Of a stretch of 64,000 bases of DNA, positions 7,691-16,867 are shown piece by piece (positions within the stretch are counted from its first letter, which is position 1; each line of letters opens with the position of its first letter). Both the position numbers and the translations under genes were made by a program. The stretch lies in the NCBI GenBank assembly GCA_003635265.1, contig PYIZ01000033.1, forward strand, positions 101,826-165,825, given 5' to 3'. A model generated the notes under the pieces. The model was not told where the DNA came from, ran no database searches, and saw nothing but the letters and a program-made list of their open reading frames with translations. The stretch comes from Candidatus Poribacteria bacterium (GTDB lineage: Bacteria > Poribacteria > WGA-4E > PCPOR2b).

Positions 7691-8740
7691 ATGAACGCTC
7701 TTGATTTACGTCAACTTCTCGGTGCATCCGAGGTTTATCTCTGCCACGATGAGGGCTACTTTCCCGTCCTGATCAATCCGCAAGGGGAAGAGATCCTCGC
7801 TGTCTTGCGGGGCGGTGCGGGGCATGTGGGTATCACCGGACGCTTAGATGCGGTGCGCTCGCTGGATGGCGGCAAAACATGGGAGACACCGATTGTTATT
7901 GTCGATACTGAAGTAGATGACCGCAATCCGGCGATTGGTCAAGCGCCCGATGGGACGGTTATTCTTGCCTACCATGCCCAAGGTTCCTATAATGAAGATG
8001 GGAGTTGGTCGCGGGACTTGCGCCGTGTCCAGATGCGTGTCACACGATCCCACGATGGCGGTGCAACATGGGAGACGTCCCAACCGCTCAACTTCACGCC
8101 GATGGAGAAACACTCTGCCTACGGTCGAATCTGCACCTTGACTGATGGAACGATGCTCCTGCCGATTTACGGGAGTGCTATTGGAGAAACTGAACGGACG
8201 GACGACTGTGCTTACATCTTGCGGTCGCACGACAACGGGCAAACGTGGGGAGATCCCACTTTGATTGCTACGGGTTACAACGAAACGGGACTCATCTTGT
8301 TGCCCAACGGCGATTTGGTGGCTGCCATGCGCTCCGGCGATCAACGCGCCCTTTTAGCGGTGTCCCGTTCCGCCGATGGCGGCGGGACATGGACCGAGCC
8401 GATCCCCGTTACTAATGATCGTGAGCATCCTGCTGATTTGACGCTGCTTTCTAACGGTTGGCTAATCCTGTTCTTTGGTGTGCGGCATGAGCCGCATGGT
8501 GTGGCTGCACTCGTCAGCAAGGATGACGGACGAACTTGGGATGGACGGAGGTTGATCGTTTGTGATGACCTTGGTGACAATGATTTGGGCTATCCTTCCA
8601 CAGTTAAGTTGGATGACCGCCTCGTGACAGTCTACTACAGTGCGCCGCGACGGTGGGATGAACCAGACTTTCGTGGTGAGGGTACTTTTGCACGTGCGTT
8701 GCTTTACAGCGAAAGCGCGCTGTTAGCGGCGATAGCGTAA
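7691..8740 (+). CDS. Sialidase/BNR-repeat beta-propeller protein
   Basis: 349-residue six-bladed propeller with five Asp-boxes (S-x-D-x-G-x-T-W), seen as SLDGGKTWE, SHDGGATWE, SHDNGQTWG, SADGGGTWT and SKDDGRTWD at regular spacing. Asp-boxes are structural turns of exo-sialidases and related glycan-binding or hydrolysing proteins. No signal peptide is visible at the N-terminus (MNALDLRQLLGASEVYL), so it is predicted to be cytosolic, which argues for an intracellular glycosidase or a binding role rather than secretion. A strong AAGGAGA site precedes the ATG. It may be co-transcribed with the PhyH gene upstream. The exact glycan specificity is unknown. Confidence 0.82.
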   Translation: MNALDLRQLLGASEVYLCHDEGYFPVLINPQGEEILAVLRGGAGHVGITGRLDAVRSLDGGKTWETPIVIVDTEVDDRNPAIGQAPDGTVILAYHAQGSYNEDGSWSRDLRRVQMRVTRSHDGGATWETSQPLNFTPMEKHSAYGRICTLTDGTMLLPIYGSAIGETERTDDCAYILRSHDNGQTWGDPTLIATGYNETGLILLPNGDLVAAMRSGDQRALLAVSRSADGGGTWTEPIPVTNDREHPADLTLLSNGWLILFFGVRHEPHGVAALVSKDDGRTWDGRRLIVCDDLGDNDLGYPSTVKLDDRLVTVYYSAPRRWDEPDFRGEGTFARALLYSESALLAAIA

Positions 8741-8804
8741 GACCTGACATTACACAAGTTGCTACCTGTTACCCCGCTTGGGCAGAAGCAAGGAGGGTTG
8801 CAAG

Positions 8805-10856
8805 ATGAATGACCAACAAAAGACAAAGGAGCAACTCATTGATGAGTTAGCGACCATGCGTCAGCGTGTCACTGAATTAGAACAGGTGGAGACGCGGTAT
8901 AAGGGTACTTTGGAGAGTTTGGAACAGTCCGGGAGAACCTATTACGATCTCTACGATAACGCGCCGGATATGTTTGTCTTCGTCGATGCGAAGACAGCCA
9001 ACATCATTCGATGCAATCAGGCGGTAGTCCAGACGTTGGGCTACACAAGAGAAGAGATTATCGGTCATTCTATCTTCGAGAGGTATCATCCAGATTGTAT
9101 AGAAGACGCACACAAGGTGTTCCAATCCTTTGTGGAAACCGGTGAAGTCAATGATGCTGAACTTGTGTTGAAGCGGAAAGACGGAAGCAAAATTGATGTG
9201 AGTTTGAACGCATCATCGGTTCGCGATGACGAGGGAAATGTCCTCTACAGTAGGTCAGTATGGCGTAACATCACCCGGCATAAGCGGGCAGTGAAAGCTT
9301 TACGGCGGAGCGAAACACGATACCGTACCCTTTTTGGTGAATCAAGAGATGCTGTTTATATGAACACCCGCGAAGGCAAAATCCTCGATATCAATCAGGC
9401 GGGGGTAGATCTTCTTGGCTATCCCCGCGATGAGCTAATCGGAATGAACGTGCGAAAGCTGTACGTCCATCCCGAAGAGCGAAGCGTATTTCAACGGGAG
9501 ATTGAGCGACAGGGATCGGTGAGAGACTATGAGTTGAAATTCCGAAGGAAAGATGGAACGCAGATAGACTGCTTGGTCACTTCGACGGTGCGGCGTGCAG
9601 CCGACGGAACCGTGTTGGGGTATCAAGGCATTATCCGAGACATCACCGAGCAGATGAAGGCAGAAAAGGCACTCCACGAAAGCGAGCAGCGATTCCGCCA
9701 ACTAGCAGAGAATCTGCGCGAAGTCTTCTGGTTGAGTTCTCTCGATAGCAGACAAATCTATTTTATCAATCCTGCGTATGAGGAGATTTGGGGGCGCAGC
9801 CGAGAAAGTCTGATATCGCAGCCGGAGTCTTGGTTAGAAACGATTCACCCAGAGGACCGGGAGGAGGTCCTTGCCAACCTCGAGAAACAGAGCCGTGGCG
9901 AATTCGTTGAATATGAGTATCGGATTGTGCGCCCCGATGGTGAAATTCGCTGGATCGAAGCCCATGTTTTTCCAGTGCGCAACGAAGAGGGGGAGATTTA
10001 CCGCTGCGCAGGAAGCGCACAGGAGATTACTAAACGCAAACGAGCAGAGGGGTTAGCAGAATCTCAGCAGCAACAGTTAATTCAGGCGGATAAAATGGCA
10101 TCGCTGGGGATTTTGGTATCCGGGGTTGCGCATGAAATCAATAACCCGAATAACTTCATCATGCTTAACGGCGAAATCCTCTCCATGGCTTGGCAGAATG
10201 TGATGCCAATCCTCCAAAAATACTACGAAGAGAATGGCGATTTTCTTCTAGCGGGCATGCCTTACAGCCGAGCACACCAGAAAATTGCTCAACTGATTTC
10301 GGGTATATCGGAGGGTGCCACGCGCATCGGTAAAATTGTCGAGGCACTCGGAGGTTTTGCCCGTCAGGATGCAGGCGATTTGGATCAGCAGGTTGATCCA
10401 AATGCGGTCGTCGAATCCGCAATGGTTATTGTGAACAATCTAATAAAAAAATCGACCCATCATCCTTCTGTGGAGTTAGCGGAAGACCTTCCCCAAATTC
10501 GAGGGAACCCGCAGCAGCTTGAGCAAGTTATTATCAATTTAATTACCAATTCATGTCAAGCCCTTCAGTCGCCCCAGAAATCGCTGTTTGTTTCAACGTG
10601 GTACAATGAAACGGCTGACCTAATTACCATCAGGGTCCGAGATGAGGGGGAAGGGATCCCTCCTGAAAATTTGAATCATATTATCGAGCCCTTTTTCACG
10701 ACCAAGCGGGACGCCGGGGGCACAGGTCTGGGTCTGTCGGTTTCTTATAATATCGTGAAGAACCATGGTGGACATCTACATTTCACTTCAAGATTTGGCA
10801 GGGGCACAACCGCTACTGTTATGTTGCCCGTGTCTCGCCGAAGTATGCTAGATTAG
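8805..10856 (+). CDS. PAS-domain sensor histidine kinase
   Basis: 683-residue sensor kinase without transmembrane segments, so probably soluble. An N-terminal coiled-coil (about residues 1-35) is followed by three PAS domains (approximately 38-160, 165-285 and 290-415), each ending in the typical D-I-T-x-x-K/R hinge. A HisKA dimerisation domain carries the phosphorylated histidine in GVAHEINNPNN, and an ATPase domain shows the N-box (INLITNSCQAL), DEGEGIP, the F-box (PFFTTK) and the G2 box GGTGLGLS. AAGGAGGG lies 6 bases before the ATG at 8805; the TTG at 8778 is a poorer start. The response regulator begins 120 bases downstream across a mosaic repeat, so the two form a two-component pair. 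Confidence 0.88.
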   Translation: MNDQQKTKEQLIDELATMRQRVTELEQVETRYKGTLESLEQSGRTYYDLYDNAPDMFVFVDAKTANIIRCNQAVVQTLGYTREEIIGHSIFERYHPDCIEDAHKVFQSFVETGEVNDAELVLKRKDGSKIDVSLNASSVRDDEGNVLYSRSVWRNITRHKRAVKALRRSETRYRTLFGESRDAVYMNTREGKILDINQAGVDLLGYPRDELIGMNVRKLYVHPEERSVFQREIERQGSVRDYELKFRRKDGTQIDCLVTSTVRRAADGTVLGYQGIIRDITEQMKAEKALHESEQRFRQLAENLREVFWLSSLDSRQIYFINPAYEEIWGRSRESLISQPESWLETIHPEDREEVLANLEKQSRGEFVEYEYRIVRPDGEIRWIEAHVFPVRNEEGEIYRCAGSAQEITKRKRAEGLAESQQQQLIQADKMASLGILVSGVAHEINNPNNFIMLNGEILSMAWQNVMPILQKYYEENGDFLLAGMPYSRAHQKIAQLISGISEGATRIGKIVEALGGFARQDAGDLDQQVDPNAVVESAMVIVNNLIKKSTHHPSVELAEDLPQIRGNPQQLEQVIINLITNSCQALQSPQKSLFVSTWYNETADLITIRVRDEGEGIPPENLNHIIEPFFTTKRDAGGTGLGLSVSYNIVKNHGGHLHFTSRFGRGTTATVMLPVSRRSMLD

Positions 10857-10872
10857 GGGTTACTTTTTTCGG

Positions 10873-10952
10873 CTCATGTTAAAAAAATCGCGCACCAGCA
10901 ACCGATTTAGTACATTAGTTCATTTTTCACGTTTCACACATCACGTTTCACG
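10873..10952 (-). repeat. Mosaic intergenic repeat, inverted copy (modules C'-B'-A')
   Basis: On the plus strand the order is inverted C (CTCATGTTAAAAAAATCGCG through GCAACCGATTT), a short B' (GTACATTAGTTCATT) and inverted A (TTCACGTTTCACAC then ATCACGTTTCACG). It is the reverse complement of the copy at 6171-6282. It fills the gap between the sensor kinase and the sigma-54 regulator. Confidence 0.6.
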
Positions 10953-10976
10953 CTCTTTTGGAATGGAGATGAGTGC

Positions 10977-12419
10977 ATGAATTCAACCACTTTTCCTGCC
11001 CTCCCTGTTTTACTAGTAGATGACGAATCACAGTTCCTGTTCAGTGCGAGTTTAAGCCTGAATTCGGAGGGCATTGACAATGTTGTGCAATGCCAAGATA
11101 GCCGTGAGGTAATGTCAATCCTCTCCGAAGGGGACTTTTCTGCCGTTGTGTTGGATATGCTGATGCCCCATCTGTCCGGTTGGGAACTACTCCCAACGAT
11201 TGTGCGTGATTTTCCAGATATTCCCGTTATCATCATCACGGCGGTCAATGAGGTTAAAACAGCCGTTGACTGTATGAAGGAAGGGACCTTTGATTACTTG
11301 GTGAAACCGGTGGACAAGGTGCGCCTAGTAACAACAGTTCAGCGAGCAATAGAAGTCCGGGAGTTACGCAACGAGAACACCCGGCTCAAGGACTATCTGC
11401 TTTCGGACAAGCTGGAGCAGCCTGATGTGTTTTCGGAGATTATCACCCAAAACCCCGTCATGCGATCGATCTTTCAATATATCGAGGCGATCGCCGAAAA
11501 TCCGTTGCCAGTGCTAATCACCGGAGAGACTGGCGTGGGTAAGGAGTTGGTTGCCAAATCCCTCCACCGACTCAGTGAGCGGACCGGTGACTTGGTTACA
11601 GTCAATGTGGCAGGGTTGGACGACCACCTATTTGCAGATACCCTCTTTGGGCACAAAAAGGGAGCGTTTACTGGTGCGGATGCAGCGCGTGACGGATTGG
11701 TAGAGCAGGCATCCGGGGGAACACTATTTTTAGACGAAATAGGAGATCTCAGGATAGAATCGCAGGTTAAGTTGCTCCGCCTTTTGCAGGAGGGGAAGTA
11801 CTATCCGCTGGGCGAGGATGTGCCGAAATTGACCGATGCTCGAATTATCGTTGCAACGAATCGGGATATTGATGCTTTAATGCAGGCAGAAACATTTCGC
11901 AGAGACCTGTACTATCGACTCCAAACACATCATATTCACGTGCCACCGCTTCGTGACCGACGGGATGACTTGCCCTTACTGGTCGAATACTTTCTTAATA
12001 AAGCGGCAAGACAACTTGATAAGACTAAGCCGATGGTCCCTCCAGAATTTTTTACGCTGCTTGGCGTTTATCACTTCCCCGGTAATATCCGGGAACTTGA
12101 GAGCATGATTTTTGATGCGGTCAGCAGACATAAGCGCGGTGTGCTCTCCATGAAATCCTTCAAGACCAAAATCGGTAACCAAGACCTCGTGGATCAAGGA
12201 GGCGAAGCCGGGAATGGTCGAGAAAGTGCGCTTCCATTCACAGATCTGCTGCCTACGTTGAATCAACTACCCGCCTTGAAAGATGCTGAGAAGCTACTTA
12301 TTGACGAAGCCCTCAAACGTTCCGACGGGAACCAAACCATTGCCGCCCAACTTTTGGGGATGTCAAGACAGGCATTACACAATCGTTTGAGCCGCGCCCG
12401 GAAGTCTATAACACAGTAA
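10977..12419 (+). CDS. NtrC-family sigma-54-dependent response regulator
   Basis: 480-residue transcription activator. The receiver domain (residues ~10-125) has the acidic pair in LLVDDES and the phospho-acceptor Asp60 in VVLDMLMPH. The AAA+ domain has Walker A (GETGVGKE), the sigma-54 contact loop GAFTGA, Walker B (GTLFLDEIGDL) and the R-finger region RRDLYYRL. The C-terminal HTH is of the Fis type (GNQTIAAQLLGMSRQALHNRL). It therefore activates sigma-54 promoters on phosphorylation, presumably by the PAS kinase just upstream. No clear sigma-54 promoter (GG-N10-GC) was found near the genes of this window by eye, so its target is unknown. Confidence 0.9.
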   Translation: MNSTTFPALPVLLVDDESQFLFSASLSLNSEGIDNVVQCQDSREVMSILSEGDFSAVVLDMLMPHLSGWELLPTIVRDFPDIPVIIITAVNEVKTAVDCMKEGTFDYLVKPVDKVRLVTTVQRAIEVRELRNENTRLKDYLLSDKLEQPDVFSEIITQNPVMRSIFQYIEAIAENPLPVLITGETGVGKELVAKSLHRLSERTGDLVTVNVAGLDDHLFADTLFGHKKGAFTGADAARDGLVEQASGGTLFLDEIGDLRIESQVKLLRLLQEGKYYPLGEDVPKLTDARIIVATNRDIDALMQAETFRRDLYYRLQTHHIHVPPLRDRRDDLPLLVEYFLNKAARQLDKTKPMVPPEFFTLLGVYHFPGNIRELESMIFDAVSRHKRGVLSMKSFKTKIGNQDLVDQGGEAGNGRESALPFTDLLPTLNQLPALKDAEKLLIDEALKRSDGNQTIAAQLLGMSRQALHNRLSRARKSITQ

Positions 12420-12897
12420 AGTCAGCTAGCAACAAATTTTGTGTTGGTGATGCGGTGTGGGGAGAAATCATGATACTCGCTGCGCCACGTCTATGACCAA
12501 CACACATGGGCTAGATTTGTCCTCGAACGAGTTCTCAATACGTGTATTTCAGCCGCTCGGTGTCACGTCCGCCGCAGGTCGTTCGCCGCTGTAAATATCC
12601 ATCCATTCTCCGACGACCGCCACCTCCGCAGATTCTAATCCCCGCCGTAGTTGTGGGTGTCCTCTGCCCGGTCTTGCGGCACATATCCTACCTTAGCTGC
12701 AACATATTTGCAGCTAAGGGGTGTAGAGGAGTATAACGGTGAATACCGCAAGATCAGGAGGTGCTTTTGTTATGCGCTGGGGCTTAATGCTGACGAGTCG
12801 GTGACGGTTGAGCCGATGTCGCGGTTGGAGATCCTTCGTGCACAATCGGATACCTCCTCTGGAAAGTCAGGAAATTCCTCTACAAATAAGGAGAAAC
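12420..12897. other. 478-base gap with gene debris and no clear intact gene
   Basis: The stretch contains a broken inverted repeat (TGTGTTGGT at 12440-12448 against ACCAACACA at 12496-12504), a minus-strand open run ending near 12550 that reads GLESAEVAVVGEWMDIYSG in a coding-like way, and a perfect hairpin at 12692-12720. The plus-strand open frame from 12651 reads into the membrane-protein gene region, but its composition is unconvincing. I consider this the remains of one or more decayed genes. Confidence 0.35.
12692..12720. repeat. Perfect 12 bp inverted repeat with 5-base loop
   Basis: CCTTAGCTGCAA (12692-12703) is followed by CATAT and by its exact reverse complement TTGCAGCTAAGG (12709-12720). 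There is no T-run on either side, so it is not a normal terminator. It may be a transcript-stabilising hairpin, a protein-binding palindrome or the end of a lost mobile element. Confidence 0.6.
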
Positions 12898-13341
12898 ATG
12901 TCAAATAAATTCCTATGGTCTAATATTGCGTTAGGTATCGGTTGGTTTATGTTTATCGGAGGTTTGGGAGCGCTGGCAAGCCGCATCGAGGACCCAACTA
13001 CGGAAATGAACATCAGTCCTATTATCGGACTGCAAATTATTTTCGGCGTATTAGCTTACAGATCCGCAAAGAGGGCAAAACTAGGACTCCGAAAGAGATC
13101 TTCCGGACGAACAGGTTTAGAAGTATTGGCTTTAATCTTCGTATGGCATACCAATGTCCTGTTAGGCATAGTTATCTGGACAGGAACATACAGCCCAACA
13201 CTCCTATACGACCTGGCCTATGATCCAGCGCCACTCATGCTCGAACATCTAATAACCCCTGTGTGGACACTTATTAGTTACATCAGAATTCGGCAAAAGG
13301 ATACTGCCGCAGATACCGCTTCCGGTCAGAAGAGTCCATGA
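12898..13341 (+). CDS. Small integral membrane protein, unrecognised
   Basis: 147-residue protein with hydrophobic segments at about residues 6-27, 37-52, 75-95 and 112-128, suggesting three to four membrane passes with a basic loop (RSAKRAKLGLRKRSS) that should face the cytosol. The start at 12898 is set by AAGGAGAAAC immediately upstream; the longer frame from 12808 has no ribosome site and would place debris sequence at the N-terminus. I do not recognise the family. It stands alone between debris and a convergent ABC permease. Confidence 0.6.
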   Translation: MSNKFLWSNIALGIGWFMFIGGLGALASRIEDPTTEMNISPIIGLQIIFGVLAYRSAKRAKLGLRKRSSGRTGLEVLALIFVWHTNVLLGIVIWTGTYSPTLLYDLAYDPAPLMLEHLITPVWTLISYIRIRQKDTAADTASGQKSP

Positions 13342-13597
13342 CAGATGGAGCAGGATTACGCAACTGGGACGGTAAATGATGAACGGTTTGATTCTGCAGG
13401 ACAGCAAGGCATTGGCGACAAGCGGTAGCGATAGAATCAGAATATCGGCAGCCTAGGAGGCGTTATCTATCAATTCGAGGCGATCCTATCAAGGGCGTGA
13501 AATAGGTGTGGGCAGTGGCTCTCCGATTTGAGCTCCGCCGCTCTGGCAAGGGTAGGTTGACGAGAAAAACAATGGTAAGGTTTGTTCTTTGCCGTGA

Positions 13598-14443
13598 TCA
13601 ATGTTGTTTGCCCAAACTCGCTGGTGGATTCGCTTTGCCAATCACGCCGACAAGCACAATCACCGTGAGCAGATAGGGCAGGCTGTTCAGCAACTGGGGC
13701 GGGATGTGCCAACGATTGGCGAGTTCCAAAGCACTTGCGAATCCGAAAAGCAGGCAGGCAGCACCGGCCCCGAGGGGTTTCCATTTTCCAAAAATAACCG
13801 CTGCCAATGCGACGTAGCCCCGCCCGGCGGTCATTCCCTTTGTGAAATAGTGTGCTTCGGATGCCAAAAGGCACCCGCCAATTCCTGCGAGAATGCCGCT
13901 AATCACAACACCGAGATATTGCTGCCTCGATCGACTTAACCCAAGCGCGTCCAACGCTTCGGTAGATTCACCCGCTGCACATAAGCGGAGTCCAAACACT
14001 GTCCTGAACAGGAAAATCTGGCTGACAATTACTAGGATAAGTGTGAGGTATACGACGAAAGAATACGATCCGATCAGCGGAAGATCCCAATGGCTCAAAC
14101 TATCCACCCGCCGAGAGGTTGCGGTGCGTCCAAGAAACTCTGTGATACCGATTGCTAAGAGGTTGATCGATACCCCGCTAACAATCTGGTCTGCCCGAAA
14201 CGTAATAGAGGCGAGTGCGTGGAGCAGTCCCATCCCGCCGCCGCAAGTGATGCCAATAACTAATCCCAGCCATGGTGAACCAGAGGCATGTGTTCCGATC
14301 ACATAGCCAAATGCGCCCATGAGCATCATGCCTTCGAGTCCGATGTTTACCACGCCAGACCGTTCCGAGTAGACACCGCCGAGTGCCGCCAAAGCCAACG
14401 GTGCTGACATACGAACTGTCATCGGGATGAGCTCAAAAAGCAT
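13598..14443 (-). CDS. ABC transporter permease of the simple sugar/nucleoside (BMP) type
   Basis: 281-residue inner-membrane permease of the branched-chain/sugar BPD_transp_2 family, closest in pattern to NupQ/YufQ-type nucleoside or simple-sugar permeases. The N-terminal GGVYSERSGVVNIGLEGMM is the characteristic family signature, and about eight hydrophobic segments follow. The loop around ALGLSRSRQQYLG near residue 175 is the likely coupling helix contacting the ATPase. Its usual partners (lipoprotein receptor, ATPase, second permease) are absent on both sides, which is odd because they normally lie directly upstream. It may be a displaced survivor of an operon, or may use subunits encoded elsewhere. 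Confidence 0.8.
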   Translation of the reverse strand: MLFELIPMTVRMSAPLALAALGGVYSERSGVVNIGLEGMMLMGAFGYVIGTHASGSPWLGLVIGITCGGGMGLLHALASITFRADQIVSGVSINLLAIGITEFLGRTATSRRVDSLSHWDLPLIGSYSFVVYLTLILVIVSQIFLFRTVFGLRLCAAGESTEALDALGLSRSRQQYLGVVISGILAGIGGCLLASEAHYFTKGMTAGRGYVALAAVIFGKWKPLGAGAACLLFGFASALELANRWHIPPQLLNSLPYLLTVIVLVGVIGKANPPASLGKQH

Positions 14444-14554
14444 TATCGCAATTTCCTTTAGTGATGCGCGAAATTTCCGAGTGTTGTAAGTTGGGTTGAA
14501 CGACAGTGAAACCCAACACCAATCAACTTGTCACGTTTCATGCCTTCGATGCCC

Positions 14555-14579
14555 ATGTCGCCCCTCTGGGGTTTTAGGG
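14555..14579 (-). repeat. Intergenic module D copy
   Basis: Reads on the minus strand as CCCCAGAGGGGCGACAT, similar to 63401-63427 (CCCCAGCGGGGCGACAT). It lies in the 233-base gap between the permease and the zinc dehydrogenase and is followed by a module A repeat at 14646-14678. Confidence 0.45.
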
Positions 14580-14645
14580 AATCTGATTCGCTCATTTCTA
14601 TACACATATCGTACCTCTAGTACGAGGTGAACGAATGAACCAACC

Positions 14646-14678
14646 ACGTTTTACGCATCACGCATCACGTTTCACGTT
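14646..14678 (-). repeat. Mosaic repeat, module A only
   Basis: Reads ACGTTTTACGCATCACGCAT then CACGTTTCACGTTAC on the plus strand, an inverted module A. It abuts the 3' end of the zinc dehydrogenase gene at 14677. Preceding bases (GAACGAATGAACC) carry a trace of module B. Confidence 0.5.
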
Positions 14679-15714
14679 ACTGGCACAGATGCACTTTGAC
14701 TGCGCCGGAACGCTTATCAGCCGAAATCCTGAAACCTTCAGCAACGTCCATCAGTGGGAGCCGATGGGTCACCAGTTTTGTCGCATCAACCTTGCCCGAT
14801 GCGATGAGTTCGATGGCAGCGTCAAAATCGGTGTCCATACCGGTATAGCCGTAACAGTTAGAGCCAGTGACAATCGCCTCCGACCCGACGATACGTCCCA
14901 AATTCACCTTTAGCGGCTCGTAATAGCCTGCGACAAGAACGACATACCCACAACTCCTGACCATATCCATTGCAGCGTCGAAGTTGTGTCCACCGCCAAC
15001 GGTTTCAATAACGGCGTCCATCCCACGTCCGCCGGTGATGTCCTTCACGTACTCTTGGGGATCGCTCTCGCCGATGTTGACGATATGGTCAGCCCCTAAA
15101 TCTTTTGCGAGTTCTGCCTGCTGGTCATATTTGACGGTGATTAAAGTTTCCTTGACACCTGCGGCTACCGCTGCTGCCAAGGCAAATTGCCCGATAGTTC
15201 CGCCGCCAATAATTGCAACTCTGTCCTGATAGGTCGCCCGTGCTTGTCCGATCGCACGGTAGGAGACCGCAAGCGGTTCCACCAAAGCTCCCTCCTCGAA
15301 AGTCATGCTATCCGGCAGCTTGAAAAGCCCCGAAGCGTGGGCGGTGGTATATTCCGAAAAGCCGCCGTGTGTATTTTGTGAAACCCATTTTCGTTCCAGA
15401 CAGTGGTTGTAGTAGCCTTTGCCACAGTAGACACAATTCCCACAGTGCGAGAAACATTCAATGGTAACCTTATCGCCCGGTTGGAGTGTTGTAACGCCTT
15501 CGCCAAGTTCAACAACAGTCCCACACGTTTCATGCCCTGCGGCGAGGCTATCAGATTGTCCCCAGTGCCCAAAATAGCTATGGAGGTCGCTGCCACAGAT
15601 ACCTGTGCACTTGGTGTCGATCATGACATACCCCGGTTCAGGCGATTTTTTCTCCACCTCTTGAATACCTATCTGTTCGATACCGGTATAAATTGCCGCC
15701 CTCATCGTATTCAT
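14677..15714 (-). CDS. Zinc-dependent medium-chain alcohol/polyol dehydrogenase
   Basis: 345-residue cytosolic NAD(P)-dependent dehydrogenase of the MDR family, like sorbitol, threonine 3- or butanediol dehydrogenases. Catalytic zinc ligands are Cys40 (CGSDLH) and His61-Glu62 (GHET). The structural zinc site is the cysteine set Cys91, Cys94, Cys97 and Cys105 (HCGNCVYCGKG). The Rossmann motif GGGTIGQFALAAA follows, and DAVIETVGG lines the cofactor pocket. I start at 15714, where GAGGGAGAAACTGCT precedes the ATG; a longer frame upstream overlaps the NHL gene and lacks family similarity. It follows the NHL-repeat gene by 70 bases on the same strand, so both are probably co-transcribed. The polyol substrate is unknown. 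Confidence 0.85.
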   Translation of the reverse strand: MNTMRAAIYTGIEQIGIQEVEKKSPEPGYVMIDTKCTGICGSDLHSYFGHWGQSDSLAAGHETCGTVVELGEGVTTLQPGDKVTIECFSHCGNCVYCGKGYYNHCLERKWVSQNTHGGFSEYTTAHASGLFKLPDSMTFEEGALVEPLAVSYRAIGQARATYQDRVAIIGGGTIGQFALAAAVAAGVKETLITVKYDQQAELAKDLGADHIVNIGESDPQEYVKDITGGRGMDAVIETVGGGHNFDAAMDMVRSCGYVVLVAGYYEPLKVNLGRIVGSEAIVTGSNCYGYTGMDTDFDAAIELIASGKVDATKLVTHRLPLMDVAEGFRISADKRSGAVKVHLCQ

Positions 15715-15784
15715 AGCAGTTTCTCCCTCGATTCCGTGAGTAAGGAACACAAATCTGCGTTCCCTACCATTGCCCGTTATGTTC

Positions 15785-16663
15785 TTAGGTTTGGCGGATG
15801 AACTTCTGCAACCGAGCATTTTCACCCAACATCACTTCGCCCATGTAGAGATCGCCGTGCGAATCCATCCAGAGACCGTGTGCACCGCCGAGAAACTCGC
15901 CCGGCACTTCGCTCGATTCTGCACCGCCCCATCGGGTAATCAGATCGCCATCTAGCGTATAGAGGAGGAACTCGTGATCTAACCCTGCCACATAAACCAC
16001 ATCATCATCTGGATCGAAATAGATTGTGTTGGGCTCTGGTATATCGGTCCATTCGGTCAGGTAGTTCCCGTCAGTATCAAAAATCTGGAGACGGTTGTTT
16101 GAACGGTCGCAAATCCAAACACGATCTTCTCTGTCGATGCGGACACAGTGCGACAAAGCGAACTGACCGGGACCAGTGCCGCGCTCTCCCCATGACAGCA
16201 ACAGTTCTCCATCGGGTGAATACTTGTGAACCCGTGCGTTGCCGTAGCCGTCTGAGATGAACAGTTCACCGGTGGAGGCGATCGCCAAATCGGTTGGCGA
16301 ATTGAATGGATCGCCGTCCGCCGGAGCAGCTTCGCCCGGTGTACCCAGTGTCATCGCTAGTTCGCCATTTCGATTGAATTTGAAAACACAATGGTTACTA
16401 TTGTCGACCAAATATACATTGTCGTCGTCGTCAATGTAGATGCCGTGCGCCGCTTCGGGCGGGAGAACCCCGCTGCCCCATGTCTCCAAGAAATTGCCGT
16501 CGCGGTCGAAAACTGCCAGTGGATTTTCGCTGCGGGAGTAGACAAAAACGCGATCTTGCGAATCAGTTGCCACCGCCGGAATCCAGCCCCATTCCCAACC
16601 GTCAGGTGTTTTATCCCAATTTTCCGCGACTGTGTATCTATATTTACCTATACCAAAGACCAT
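15785..16663 (-). CDS. NHL-repeat beta-propeller protein
   Basis: 292-residue propeller of six NHL blades, with recurring D-x-x-D-N-x-V-Y/W-I/V-x-D motifs such as IDDDDNVYLVDN, IASTGELFISDG, IDREDRVWICDR and FDPDDDVVYVAG. It resembles the fold of peptidyl-amidoglycolate lyases, which may bind calcium or zinc, but the lyase residues cannot be confirmed by eye. No signal peptide is present (MVFGIGKYRYTVAENW). The ribosome site GGAGGTATACAGC precedes the ATG. The adjoining dehydrogenase suggests a role in the metabolism or sensing of a small oxidised substrate. Confidence 0.8.
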   Translation of the reverse strand: MVFGIGKYRYTVAENWDKTPDGWEWGWIPAVATDSQDRVFVYSRSENPLAVFDRDGNFLETWGSGVLPPEAAHGIYIDDDDNVYLVDNSNHCVFKFNRNGELAMTLGTPGEAAPADGDPFNSPTDLAIASTGELFISDGYGNARVHKYSPDGELLLSWGERGTGPGQFALSHCVRIDREDRVWICDRSNNRLQIFDTDGNYLTEWTDIPEPNTIYFDPDDDVVYVAGLDHEFLLYTLDGDLITRWGGAESSEVPGEFLGGAHGLWMDSHGDLYMGEVMLGENARLQKFIRQT

Positions 16664-16838
16664 GCTGTATACCTCCAGATGCTTTTTCTATATGTCATGT
16701 GTGAACAGTTAAAATCTTGAATGCGAGTTTAGAAGATACAGGAAAACGGTTTTGTTGTCAAGCCAAAATTGGGCTTTGAGGAGTTTGGGTGGGTATCATA
16801 CTTACGCTCGCTGAAAGTAATAGTGACCGACATTTTTA

Positions 16839-16867
16839 TTGACGAGGACGAGGAAAATGGGTAAAAT
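16839..16867 (+). promoter_or_regulatory. Sigma-70-type promoter for the second sialidase
   Basis: TTGACG at 16839-16844 and TAAAAT at 16862-16867 are separated by exactly 17 bases. The coding start lies 66 bases after the -10 box, with GGAGGAG as the ribosome site. Confidence 0.6.

Noticed and set aside
12542..12736. Two plus-strand small frames in the 12.4-12.9 kb gap
   Set aside because: No ribosome site or recognisable domain; composition fits decayed DNA, and the frames overlap a palindrome.
13470..13874. Minus-strand frame overlapping the end of the ABC permease
   Set aside because: It reads the permease region in another frame, and no domain is seen in the unique tail.
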